A stretch of 64,000 nt of DNA from Marinobacter sp. F3R11. Lineage in GTDB: Bacteria; Pseudomonadota; Gammaproteobacteria; Pseudomonadales; Oleiphilaceae. The stretch lies in NCBI RefSeq assembly GCF_003318275.1, contig NZ_QOCH01000013.1, positions 495,152 through 559,151 of the forward strand. Reading direction: 5' to 3'. Positions 1 to 8,944 of this stretch are shown piece after piece; positions within the stretch are counted from its first letter, which is position 1, and each line of letters begins with the position of its first letter. The notes under the pieces were generated by a model that was given only the letters and a program-made list of their open reading frames with translations, did no database searches and was not told where the DNA came from. The translations under genes and the position numbers were made by a program.

Positions 1-1338
1 GGAGACGAGATAGGCAGAGCCTCCTACCGCCATCAGGTACACAGCGCCAAACTCCTTGATAGCGTCGATAGCAACCTGACCACGCTCCGCTTTACCAATC
101 ATTCCGGTGAGGCCGGTTTTTTCCAGCATGGTATGGGTGAATTTGTCCATACGCGTTGCCGTAGTGGGGCCAGCGGGGCCAACCACTTCTTCACGGACCG
201 GATCAACCGGGCCAACGTAGTATATGAAGCGGCCTTTGAGATCTACCGGAAGCTCTTCGCCGTTGTTGATCATATCAACCATCTTCTTGTGCGCGGCATC
301 ACGTCCGGTCAGCATCTTCCCGGATAACAGAACTGTCTCACCCGGCTGCCATGCTTTTACGTCTTCCGGTGTAACCGTATCCAGGTTTACACGGCGCACA
401 CCCTCACCCACTTCCCAGGTGATTTCCGGCCAGTCTTCCAGGCTTGGCGGCGTTTGCAGCGACGGTCCGGTGCCGTCCAGCGTAAAGTGCGCATGGCGGG
501 TAGCCGCACAGTTGGGAATAATCGCAACCGGCTTGTTTGCGGCGTGGGTAGGATAATCTTTTACTTTCACATCCAGAACAGTTGTCAGGCCACCCAGGCC
601 CTGAGCACCGATACCCAGATCATTCACCTTGTCGAAAAGCTCAAGGCGCAGTTCTTCGGCACGGTTGGACGCGCCTCGTTCTTTAAGGTCGTGAATATCG
701 ATCGGCTCCAGCAGAGCTTCCTTGGCCAGTTCCATGGCTTTTTCAGCAGTACCGCCGATACCAATACCCAGCATGCCGGGCGGACACCAGCCGGCGCCCA
801 TCTGGGGAACCATTTTCAGTACCCACTCCACCACAGAATCGGAAGGGTTGAGCATGGCAAACTTGGACTTGGCTTCGGAACCGCCGCCTTTTGCAGCAAC
901 GTGAACTTCTACCTTGTCACCGGGAACCATCTTGTAATGAATAATGGCCGGAGTGTTGTCCTTGGTATTCTGACGCTTACCATCCGGGTCCGCCAGCACC
1001 GAGGCCCGCAGGATGTTGTCCGGATGGGTGTAGGCGCGACGCACGCCTTCATTGATCACATCATCCAGAGGCATGTCGCACTCGAACTTCACATCCATAC
1101 CGATATTCACGAACACGGTCACAATGCCTGTGTCCTGACAGATGGGTCGGTGGCCCTGAGCACACATGCGTGAGTTAATCAGAATCTGCGCCATGGCATC
1201 CTTGGCTGCCTGCGACTCTTCCCTCTGGTAGGCCTCATAAACAGCCTGGATAAAATCTTTGGGATGATAATAGGAAATGAACTGCAGCGCGTCCGCTACG
1301 CTTTCTATCAGGTCATCCTGGCGAATTACGGTGGTCAT
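1..1338 (-). CDS. fumA: Class I fumarate hydratase, 3' end cut by window edge
   Basis: Catalyses the reversible hydration of fumarate to malate in the TCA cycle, in the cytoplasm, using a [4Fe-4S] cluster. The frame is open from the ATG at 1338 to the first base of the window (446 codons visible); class I fumarases are about 500 residues, so roughly 60 C-terminal residues are missing. Family sequence is clear: GHRPICQDTG with a candidate cluster cysteine at residue 67, MLGIGIGGT in the middle, IIPNCAATRHAHF further on, and the beta-domain segment GPAGPTTATRMDKFT. The start is set by TGAGG five bases upstream of the ATG. The leader just upstream is complementary to the putative small RNA at 55048-55134. 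The frame is easy to overlook because it has no stop inside the window. Confidence 0.95.
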   Translation of the reverse strand, partial: MTTVIRQDDLIESVADALQFISYYHPKDFIQAVYEAYQREESQAAKDAMAQILINSRMCAQGHRPICQDTGIVTVFVNIGMDVKFECDMPLDDVINEGVRRAYTHPDNILRASVLADPDGKRQNTKDNTPAIIHYKMVPGDKVEVHVAAKGGGSEAKSKFAMLNPSDSVVEWVLKMVPQMGAGWCPPGMLGIGIGGTAEKAMELAKEALLEPIDIHDLKERGASNRAEELRLELFDKVNDLGIGAQGLGGLTTVLDVKVKDYPTHAANKPVAIIPNCAATRHAHFTLDGTGPSLQTPPSLEDWPEITWEVGEGVRRVNLDTVTPEDVKAWQPGETVLLSGKMLTGRDAAHKKMVDMINNGEELPVDLKGRFIYYVGPVDPVREEVVGPAGPTTATRMDKFTHTMLEKTGLTGMIGKAERGQVAIDAIKEFGAVYLMAVGGSAYLVS

Positions 1339-1819
1339 AGGCGCCTCATCAGGTTGGTCTAGTTATGATCGTATCGTCAAAAAAACAGGTGGCACAGTTT
1401 ACCAGAAAATCGAAAGAGCGAGGGACTCACCTGAAATCGCCGAAACCAGCCGGAGTCTAGAGTAAATTTCAGCAGAACACGCTCCCTGGCGGGCCATTGA
1501 TACGAATTGTAAAATCCGCGTCATATCGCCATCCACCACTCGACAAACAAATACCAGCCAACTATTTTTCATGCAGGCCAGACTCCCTTCTGAGCGAACT
1601 GTGCGAGGAGGTTCCAAATAGCAAGAATCACACTTTTGGCTGATCAACACTGGCAATAGTGACGCTATAGTCACAGATACGGAAATTGGCTTGAAGCGCT
1701 GGCTATAATTTCAGATAACTGTTTATGCAGAACAGGCCTCTGACATCGGGCTTACCGGATCAGACCGGCCCCGTTAGTTGCCGAACATAACGATACAACA
1801 ACAGGAAAAGGTTCCACCC
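1339..1819. other. Intergenic region between divergent fumA and lipase
   Basis: No convincing gene. A 91-codon minus-strand frame (1399-1674) has no recognisable family and no ribosome site. On the plus strand TATAAT at 1704-1709 is a plausible -10 box for the lipase gene, but no good -35 lies at the right distance. An inverted repeat GTGAC-N6-GTCAC lies at 1659-1674, 30 bases upstream of that box, and could be an operator. The fumA leader (Shine-Dalgarno at 1344-1347) is at the left end. Confidence 0.4.
1344..1353 (-). promoter_or_regulatory. fumA ribosome-binding region complementary to the putative Fur sRNA
   Basis: Read on the fumA strand the sequence is CCTGATGAGG, containing the GAGG Shine-Dalgarno five bases before the ATG. 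It pairs over ten contiguous bases with 55080-55089 of the predicted small RNA (nine Watson-Crick pairs and a terminal G:U). Iron-sulfur fumarase mRNA is a known kind of target of RyhB-type RNAs in other bacteria. That this pairing is used in the cell is inference. Confidence 0.5.
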
Positions 1820-4636
1820 ATGTTCAAGAAAACTCTAATAAGTCTTGCCGTGGCGTCTTCCCTTGGGCTAACAGGCTGCCTCAGTAGCGGCGACGAAGGG
1901 GCGAATGCTAATCCGGACTACCAGATTACCAACCCTGATATCGATGGTAAAACCTGGCCCGTGTTTAATCCGGTTACCAGTGAACTACCTATTCCAAACG
2001 ATCTCATTTTTGATTCAGTCGCCGGAGATGGAACATTTCTTGTCGGGGATACCTCACCACCAGTAACAACAGCTCTGAACTCCCTTAGTGGAGCATCGAC
2101 CATTGCACCAACTGTCATTCAGTTTAATGGTCAGATTGATCCAGCAACAGCGCTCGCCAACCAGACAGTTTTCCTGATTGAAGTTGCGTATGCGAGTGGC
2201 GACCCGGTACAGGGTTTGAGTAATAGCGAGCCCCCCACACTTGAGTTGGCCGTGACCGGGCCAACAGCTTTACCGCAGTTCACAGCAGATGTTGTGACGC
2301 TTGATGGCACTTCGGCAATACGCATCGTGCCGACAAAACCTCTTAATCCTCGCAAGCGTTACATTGCAGTGGTTACCAAGGGCGTTCTTGACGTTAATGG
2401 GGAAGCAATCACTCAGTCTCCCACCTATGCAAACCTGACCGACGAAGATCAACCTCTGGGCACTTCTTCGCTGGCCGCAGTTCGCTCACTGATTAATCTA
2501 GTGTGGGAGCCGCTGGCAGAAGGTTATTTTGGTGCAGTCGGTGCCCCGCTTACGGCCGACGATATTGCCATTTCATATAGCTTTACCACGTCAAACGATG
2601 AAAAAGTCTTACCTTACATTGCGGAGCCTGCAGCCTGGTTTTCTGACCAGGTTGAGACCTTTGTAAAAGTAGCAGCAGCCAAAGCTGCCGTTACAGGTGG
2701 CGCAAGCACATATGCAGCTGTGAAGACAGCTATAGACACTGCGTTCGGCGCATTCCCGAACATCCCGGCTTCTACTGGCGGTACGATCGCCGAAAAACTG
2801 CCCACACTCTTCAGTTCAGGGGCCCCTTGTTATGGCCTTACCGGCCAGAGTGCAGTCGACTGTATTGGCGTATCGCTGGCAACCGCACCAGCAAGCAGTG
2901 GTGGTTTTGCAGACTTCTTGCCAACACCCGAGGCCAGAACGGTAACACTTGATCTGGCCGGTACAAACGACGTGGCGCTTTCTTCAGTTCCAGCATCCGC
3001 TGCAGCTGGTGGTGCCGGCAACGTCAATCTGGTACAGGGTACGATCGAACTTCCCTATTATCTCGGCACCCCGAGCGGCACCAACGGCTCACCGCTGGTA
3101 ACCCAGTCATGGAAGGCTGACAGCGGTCTGGCTTCACAGATGAACCTTGCGTTTTCCGGCCTTGGCCTCGAACTGCCGCAAGCAGATCCATCCGTCTCGG
3201 AAGTTGTCAACTACATATTCCCGTTCCCAGAGGGAAGTATTGAGGAAGCACCGGTTCTGGTTCTTTACCCAAGCTCAGGTGACGTCAGTGACGGCACAGT
3301 CATTTACCAGCACGGTATCACCACAGATCGAAGCGCTGCACTTACCTTTGGTAGTGCATTGGTGAGCACCCTTGCTGACCTGGGAACCAACGTAGCGGTT
3401 GTGGCCATCGACCAACCGCTGCATGGTGTAACACCGGCATCGGAAGCATCACGCGAAGAGCTTGCAACGGCTCTGCTGGCTGCCGGTCAGGCGAATAGTC
3501 TCCCGGCAAGCCTTGCACCATCAGAATCGACCGTCGCAGCGTTGCTTGCAGGCCAGCTCAACCTCAACTTTGTAATGACGGCCCTGAGCCAGGATGCCAC
3601 AACCGCCCAATCTACTATCAATAGCGTCTTGTCCGGGGGCAGTACCGGAGACGCAGGAGTAGATGCTGTTATCGGATTCCTCGGAGCCGCAGAAAACACT
3701 GTTGCAGCGCCTGGCAGTACCATTCCGGGCATAGCAGCAACGGATGTTGAACGTCACTTCAACTTCTACGCCGATTCCGCAAATCAGCCGGTTCCCATGG
3801 ACTTTGACCCTGCAGTTGCAGCAGGTGAGGACGAATCAGGAAGCCTGTTCATCAACCTGACAAACTTCCTGGCAAGCCGTGACAATAATCGCCAGGGCGC
3901 TGTTGACCTGATGAACCTTCGGGCAAGCCTCGAGTCTATTGACATCAACGGTTCTGCTGCAGGAGGTTCACTGAATGGGAGCAATGTATATTTCGTCGGC
4001 CATTCGCTAGGGGCCATTACCGGCTCGACATTTGTAGCTGCGTCTAACCAGAACCAGGTTAACCTCGGCATACCAGGTGTCGCTCCCAAAACGTCCGATG
4101 ACATTATAGCCGCAAGCCTCCTGACCCCTGGTGCCGGAATTGTCCGTCTGCTCGAAAACTCTCCAACCTTCGCACCAGCTATTCTTGGTGGCCTGAACGT
4201 TGCAGCTGGCCTTGAGCAAGGCGATGCAAACCTGGAAACCTACTTCAACGTACTCCAGGCTGCTCTGGACACAGTTGACCCGATTAACTTCTCGGATAAC
4301 CACCTCGCTGCAGAAACAGGCATATTGTTGTCTGAAGTGCTTGGAGACACAGTTATCCCGAACAGTGCAGATCAAGGCGAAACACTGGGTGAAGCCTTTA
4401 TCGCTCCGCTGGCGGGTACAGAGCCGCTTGCAACCACACTGGAAGCGGACGTGGTCACGAGCGCTGGCAGCTATGCTTTACCAGCGATTACACGGTATAC
4501 AGCAGGCAGCCATGGCACACCGGTTTCAGCTGATAACGTTGATGTATTTTCAGAAATGGTTGGCCAGACAGTAGGCATGATCCTGTCATCAGGCACTGGT
4601 ACAACAGCGACTGACAGTAGCGTCATCCAACAGTAA
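1820..4636 (+). CDS. VolA/Pla-1/cef-family extracellular lipase lipoprotein
   Basis: A large (938-residue) predicted lipoprotein lipase or lysophospholipase. The ATG at 1820 (MFKKTLIS) is preferred over an in-frame ATG at 1778 because the signal peptide then starts at residue 1 and AGGAAAAGG lies just upstream. A type II signal peptide ends in LTGC, so the protein is probably lipid-anchored and surface or outer-membrane located. The N-terminal third resembles the Ig-like domain of bacterial virulence-factor lipases. The alpha/beta-hydrolase nucleophile elbow GHSLG places the catalytic Ser at about residue 729. In Vibrio, VolA of this family releases fatty acids from lysophosphatidylcholine; substrate here is inferred only. 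Monocistronic, followed by strong terminators. Confidence 0.88.
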   Translation: MFKKTLISLAVASSLGLTGCLSSGDEGANANPDYQITNPDIDGKTWPVFNPVTSELPIPNDLIFDSVAGDGTFLVGDTSPPVTTALNSLSGASTIAPTVIQFNGQIDPATALANQTVFLIEVAYASGDPVQGLSNSEPPTLELAVTGPTALPQFTADVVTLDGTSAIRIVPTKPLNPRKRYIAVVTKGVLDVNGEAITQSPTYANLTDEDQPLGTSSLAAVRSLINLVWEPLAEGYFGAVGAPLTADDIAISYSFTTSNDEKVLPYIAEPAAWFSDQVETFVKVAAAKAAVTGGASTYAAVKTAIDTAFGAFPNIPASTGGTIAEKLPTLFSSGAPCYGLTGQSAVDCIGVSLATAPASSGGFADFLPTPEARTVTLDLAGTNDVALSSVPASAAAGGAGNVNLVQGTIELPYYLGTPSGTNGSPLVTQSWKADSGLASQMNLAFSGLGLELPQADPSVSEVVNYIFPFPEGSIEEAPVLVLYPSSGDVSDGTVIYQHGITTDRSAALTFGSALVSTLADLGTNVAVVAIDQPLHGVTPASEASREELATALLAAGQANSLPASLAPSESTVAALLAGQLNLNFVMTALSQDATTAQSTINSVLSGGSTGDAGVDAVIGFLGAAENTVAAPGSTIPGIAATDVERHFNFYADSANQPVPMDFDPAVAAGEDESGSLFINLTNFLASRDNNRQGAVDLMNLRASLESIDINGSAAGGSLNGSNVYFVGHSLGAITGSTFVAASNQNQVNLGIPGVAPKTSDDIIAASLLTPGAGIVRLLENSPTFAPAILGGLNVAAGLEQGDANLETYFNVLQAALDTVDPINFSDNHLAAETGILLSEVLGDTVIPNSADQGETLGEAFIAPLAGTEPLATTLEADVVTSAGSYALPAITRYTAGSHGTPVSADNVDVFSEMVGQTVGMILSSGTGTTATDSSVIQQ

Positions 4637-4685
4637 AACGTTCCCGGGAAAGAAGCCGCCCCGATGAAGGGCGGCCAGGATCACC

Positions 4686-4722
4686 AACAAACCCTCGCTA
4701 TCTCAGCGGGGGTTTGTTGTTA
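4686..4722 (+). terminator. Rho-independent terminator of the lipase gene
   Basis: Near-perfect 14-bp stem: AACAAACCCTCGCT (4686-4699) pairs with AGCGGGGGTTTGTT (4705-4718) with one wobble and a five-base loop, followed by a few T. About 50 bases after the lipase stop codon. Confidence 0.75.
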
Positions 4723-4781
4723 ACAGGCTATAGAAAGTTCTGAAGTATTCATTACCGGATAAACTCTCAAGCCTCCAAAGA

Positions 4782-4847
4782 CAAATAACCCCGGGGTTAG
4801 CCGAGGTTATTTGGTAATTCGCGCCGGGCCCTACAGGCCCGGCTTTT
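4782..4847. terminator. Two tandem hairpins between convergent lipase and acylase genes
   Basis: The first hairpin pairs CAAATAACC (4782-4790) with GGTTATTTG (4805-4813). The second pairs GCCGGGCC (4823-4830) with GGCCCGGC (4836-4843) and is followed by TTTT on the plus strand. Together with 4686-4722 this gives three hairpins in 160 bases separating two convergent genes. The first has an A/T-flanked symmetric form that could serve the minus-strand acylase gene. Confidence 0.6.
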
Positions 4848-4860
4848 AATCGAGACGCCC

Positions 4861-7527
4861 TTAATCACCTGTGATCGTCAGCTCTCCTTGAGCCAGCAAG
4901 TTTGCTTCAATATCCTCCTCGCTGAACCAGATCTGCCGAAAGTTTTTCTCTGAATAACGCAGGCTCTGATCATTGAAAAAAGGTGACCTTGAGTCGGATG
5001 ACTGTGAGTAGCTTACCAGCCCGTATGCTTCCGGCCCGTTATCCGTATACTCAAGACCAAAGTGCCAACTGGTGCCCCGGGCCATCTTCCAGCCCTCACC
5101 CGGTACTTCAGATAGGCCAGCTGTATTGTCGATAGTGTCAGGAGCAACCCGAGGAAAGCGGGTGTCCTCGGCAAAAGTATCTGTTACTACCCCAATCGCG
5201 TTAAAGGCACCATCCACCGAGCCATCACCTCCATGCCATGGAAATGAAGGCCCAAGATCCGTTGGCATACCACCACTGAGAGTTCCACCGGCAAGACCAG
5301 GAAGAGCGCCACCGGAAGGCTGGTAGTGCTGAACGGAACCTAATGTTGCATTGTAGGCAATCCCAACCTGATCCAAAGACTCCAGACCAATGGCAAGCGC
5401 CTGCAGCATCACGTCATTCGCTGTACCTGCATTGCCAGCCGATGGCGTTGACGGTGTACCAACAGGATCACCGGGATCGAATGCAACAGTCAGGTCAGAG
5501 TCAAAACTGTTCCGGTAATTCGCAATAAACACCCGGAATACGTGAGCCCCAACACTGTCAACGTTGTAGAGTCCGTCCCACGACTGCAGTACATCACAAG
5601 CCGAATCCACGCTCCGTGAACCGCCTCCGGGGAGGTTAACGGGAGTTGAACCAATCAGCGTACAACGACTGCGAAGCTCACCAAGAAACTCATCAGCGAA
5701 CCACGCTCTGTTGTTATAGATGACGTTGATCAGGTCTACAGCATCAAACTTACCATCCTGGCCCGCTGGCTCAGGTGCAGTTGGTGATACTGGCCCGGTT
5801 GAAAGTGAGTTCTGCAACATTGCAATGCCCAGTCTTGTCCGGGGTCCCAATGGAGACTCCTCCGGTCCGAACAACGGCGAAAACCCGGTCAGAAACTCAT
5901 CAGGATTCGTCGACCAGTAACTGTCATTGGAGTTCTGAACCCAGTCCGTCCGCAATAACTTTGGCTTGTCTTCATAGGGAACAAGGCCATCACAGTCACC
6001 TTCGACCCAGTCATCTCGGGAAGAGTTACCGTCCAAAAGGGTCAAGCCACTATTGAACAGCTGGTCATACGATGGACTGGCACGGCGCTTATAGGCAATA
6101 ACTGCCAGCGCCTGTTTGGAAAGATTAGGCACGGAGCTGCTATCAATATAGAAGGCATTCCCCTGGTCGTCAGCGTATGTCGAATTCGTCCAGAACGTAG
6201 TGCCACAGTCACGGAATACCTGCTGAAACTCATCAAGGCTCTTTGCCCGGCTCATCTGCAACCATGTGTCCAGAAGCCTCGTTGTGCTGGCATTAGCATC
6301 CCGGTATGTATAGGCAGTTCCGTTTTCTCCCCATTTGGGCAAACCGCCACCCGTAACTGCATTCGCGGACAACATGGGACCATACTCGGAATAGTAGAAA
6401 GTTCGTTCGAGCTTCGTTGGTGTGGGAGTTCCATTAGCTACCTCAACCTCAAACGTTTCCGAAGTGATCGGTTTTTCCTCTCCGTCTTTTATATAAACCA
6501 GGCTATCGCCAGGCTTCAGAGTTAACTCATAAAGAGTAAACCGACGGCTGGTAGTGACTGTGTGGGACCAGCCAAGGTGCTCATTGAAATTAATCAGTGG
6601 AATTGCGGTCCCAAGCAGACCCGCCCCCATTGCATTGATATACCCGGGAACAGTCATCTGAACCTGATAAAGCCGTCGATGACCGGTGTACGGAAAGTGC
6701 GGATTAGCAAGCAAAGCTCCCTTTCCGCTCGCAGACATGTCTTTACCAATACCCCATGCATTACTGGCTAGCCCCATGTCCTGAAAATCACCCTGCTGCC
6801 CTGCATTAACCTCAGCACTGGCTACTACCCGACGTGGAAGTTGTGCATCAAGCCCTGTTGAATTGGATGCTACTATTGTCGGGGCCGGTGATTCCTCCGG
6901 CGGAACAGCCAGAAACACAGCACCAGTTGCAAACAAGGCACCGCTGGCGTACTGACCCACAATACGATAATGGGCGAACAAATCCACCGGAGTAATAGGC
7001 GTTACCCATGGCTGATCGCGACATTCAGAAGGCAAGTCACCTGCATCGGTCTCAGCAACGAATTTATTGTAGCCTGCAGTAAACCCTTCAATCAGTGCCC
7101 TGGACTCAGCGCTCAATGTCGAAAACTCAGCCTCAGCCCCGCTCAATATTTTCTGAGCCTTAAAGCTGAAATCATTGATGATATTGATGTCATCTGGCCC
7201 CGGCCCGAAATACTTGGCACGCTCACTCCGCGCCTTGACAATTGCCTCAGCCAAAAGGCAGACGTTGTCCTGCGCTTGCGCATAGCCGTGCCCGAAAGCC
7301 GCCGATTTCAGGTTATCGGCTTTGATATGGGGCACCCCTCCTTCGGTTCTCCTGATGGTTGCTTCCAGCTTGCCATCCGCAGGAAACAGGTTGGTATCAA
7401 GCTCAGGTTGAGACGCCCCAGATGAGGAACTGCCGCCATCAAAGCAGCCTGCAAGCATAGTACTACCCAATAGCACCAGCGCTGCGCCGCGCACTGTGCG
7501 CGCTGCCCGGTTATTCCAGCTTTTCAT
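4861..7527 (-). CDS. Penicillin acylase / AHL acylase family Ntn-hydrolase lipoprotein
   Basis: An 888-residue member of the penicillin amidase (S45) family, which hydrolyses side-chain amides such as beta-lactam acyl groups or acyl-homoserine lactones. Start ATG at 7527 has AAGGG upstream and gives a lipoprotein signal ending LAGC; the longer in-frame start only adds a polar tail. The proenzyme cleaves itself before a serine that becomes the beta-subunit N terminus: SNAWGIG at about residue 255 fits, followed by the conserved LLANPHFPY. A glycine- and serine-rich linker follows the lipidated cysteine. Substrate cannot be read from sequence; quorum-signal quenching, antibiotic degradation or amide scavenging are all possible. 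It has its own promoter region and is convergent with the lipase. Confidence 0.87.
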   Translation of the reverse strand: MKSWNNRAARTVRGAALVLLGSTMLAGCFDGGSSSSGASQPELDTNLFPADGKLEATIRRTEGGVPHIKADNLKSAAFGHGYAQAQDNVCLLAEAIVKARSERAKYFGPGPDDINIINDFSFKAQKILSGAEAEFSTLSAESRALIEGFTAGYNKFVAETDAGDLPSECRDQPWVTPITPVDLFAHYRIVGQYASGALFATGAVFLAVPPEESPAPTIVASNSTGLDAQLPRRVVASAEVNAGQQGDFQDMGLASNAWGIGKDMSASGKGALLANPHFPYTGHRRLYQVQMTVPGYINAMGAGLLGTAIPLINFNEHLGWSHTVTTSRRFTLYELTLKPGDSLVYIKDGEEKPITSETFEVEVANGTPTPTKLERTFYYSEYGPMLSANAVTGGGLPKWGENGTAYTYRDANASTTRLLDTWLQMSRAKSLDEFQQVFRDCGTTFWTNSTYADDQGNAFYIDSSSVPNLSKQALAVIAYKRRASPSYDQLFNSGLTLLDGNSSRDDWVEGDCDGLVPYEDKPKLLRTDWVQNSNDSYWSTNPDEFLTGFSPLFGPEESPLGPRTRLGIAMLQNSLSTGPVSPTAPEPAGQDGKFDAVDLINVIYNNRAWFADEFLGELRSRCTLIGSTPVNLPGGGSRSVDSACDVLQSWDGLYNVDSVGAHVFRVFIANYRNSFDSDLTVAFDPGDPVGTPSTPSAGNAGTANDVMLQALAIGLESLDQVGIAYNATLGSVQHYQPSGGALPGLAGGTLSGGMPTDLGPSFPWHGGDGSVDGAFNAIGVVTDTFAEDTRFPRVAPDTIDNTAGLSEVPGEGWKMARGTSWHFGLEYTDNGPEAYGLVSYSQSSDSRSPFFNDQSLRYSEKNFRQIWFSEEDIEANLLAQGELTITGD

Positions 7528-7647
7528 AGTGTTACCCTTATAATTATTGACTACAGGATTCGCCGTCACCGGCGACACTATTAAAGCTAGCAGAAGCTCA
7601 CGAAAACTGAATTCATATTCAGATGATTTCGCAGAAAATCATATTTT

Positions 7648-8757
7648 TTAGTTACTTCCCTCCAGCGGCTGCCCAATTCTTGTGGCTACAGCTGGCGTTT
7701 TCTCAAATTTGATCGGAAACCCGATCTGCCTCTGTAATGTGCCATCCCCCCTGTCAACGCCAATCACCATATCCCGGGCTTTTAACTGTGGGTGCTCCGC
7801 AGCTTCATCAATGGTCAGTACCGGTTCCACACAGGCATCAGCGTCGGCAAAGATCGTCTTCCACTGATCCAGTGTTTTCTGTTGTATCTTTTCACTGAGC
7901 GCGGTTTTAAATACTTTCTGATCCTCCGGCTTCTGGCTGAGCACAAGGCTTTTCATGTCGGCTAACCCCAGGATGTCGCACAACCTTGCAGAGAACTGGG
8001 GTTCCAGACTACCTACAGAAAGCCACCGGCTATCCCGGGTCTGGTAGTAGTCGTAAAAGGATCCACCGTTGAGCAAACTGGTCTCGGGTTTCTGTTCCTG
8101 GCCGCCCGCAAGGCAAGCAGCGCCGGCCATACCATTAAGTGCGAACGCGGCATCAGTCATGCTGATGTCAACAAACTGTCCTTCCCCTGTCTGTTGCCGA
8201 TGAATAACTGCCGCAAGTATCCCCATCACCGCATGATGGGACCCGCCTGCTACGTCGGCGATCTGGATACCCATAGGTGGCGGGCCGCTTTGTTCCCGAC
8301 CGCAGTGACTGCTTACACCAGCAACAGATAGATAGTTAATGTCATGCCCGGCTCTGTCTTTATAGGGGCCAGTCTGTCCGTAACCCGTAATGGCACAATA
8401 AATGAGCCCTGGATTAATCGCTTTCAGAGTTTCGTAACCAATACCAAGGCGATCCATCACACCGGGACGAAACTGCTCGATCACAATGTCATAATCTTTA
8501 ACCAGCTCCAGAATCCTGTCCTTGCTGCCTTCCTTTTTGAGATCAAGAGCCAGAGATTGCTTACCCCGGTTGAGAAAGCCGTGCGCTGTACTCACTCCCG
8601 CGTCATACGGTGGCATTACACGAACAAGATCTACCCGGTCCGGGGCCTCAACTCGCAATACTTCTGCCCCCATATCTGCCAGTAACATGGTGGCGTATGG
8701 CCCTGGCAACAGCGTGCTGAAGTCCAGAATTTTCATCGAGGTTAAAGGACCCGACAT
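7648..8757 (-). CDS. CaiB/BaiF family III CoA protein, alpha-methylacyl-CoA racemase-like
   Basis: A 369-residue family III CoA-transferase fold protein. The subgroup is probably alpha-methylacyl-CoA racemase, which epimerises 2-methylacyl-CoA esters so that branched-chain fatty acids can enter beta-oxidation. Evidence: N-terminal LDFSTLLPGPYATMLLADMGAEV, FLNRGKQSLALDLK, and the racemase-type pair of motifs AGHDINYLSVAG (candidate catalytic His) and IQIADVAGG (candidate Asp). AAGGAG precedes the ATG at 8757. It is divergent from the AraC-type gene at 8945, which may regulate it. A true CoA-transferase role cannot be fully excluded. Confidence 0.87.
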   Translation of the reverse strand: MSGPLTSMKILDFSTLLPGPYATMLLADMGAEVLRVEAPDRVDLVRVMPPYDAGVSTAHGFLNRGKQSLALDLKKEGSKDRILELVKDYDIVIEQFRPGVMDRLGIGYETLKAINPGLIYCAITGYGQTGPYKDRAGHDINYLSVAGVSSHCGREQSGPPPMGIQIADVAGGSHHAVMGILAAVIHRQQTGEGQFVDISMTDAAFALNGMAGAACLAGGQEQKPETSLLNGGSFYDYYQTRDSRWLSVGSLEPQFSARLCDILGLADMKSLVLSQKPEDQKVFKTALSEKIQQKTLDQWKTIFADADACVEPVLTIDEAAEHPQLKARDMVIGVDRGDGTLQRQIGFPIKFEKTPAVATRIGQPLEGSN

Positions 8758-8944
8758 AGCGCTCTCCTTTTCTGTAATGTGTTGTTCTGATTATCTTTGC
8801 ACATCACACCATGCTGCACGGTTTTGCGTTTGAGGCCAACTGCCTGTTACGCCAATTCAGTTAACCGATTCTTCCAGCCACGTTGGTTGCATTGTGGCTT
8901 GGGGGTTTTATGATGGGGTTCGTTTTCATGAAATGGCGGGTTAG

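Noticed and set aside
454..1173. 239-codon open frame opposite fumA
   Set aside because: The minus strand encodes an unmistakable class I fumarase through this region.
1399..1674. 91-codon minus-strand frame between fumA and the lipase gene
   Set aside because: No family, no ribosome site, and it would overlap the fumA promoter region; treated as intergenic.
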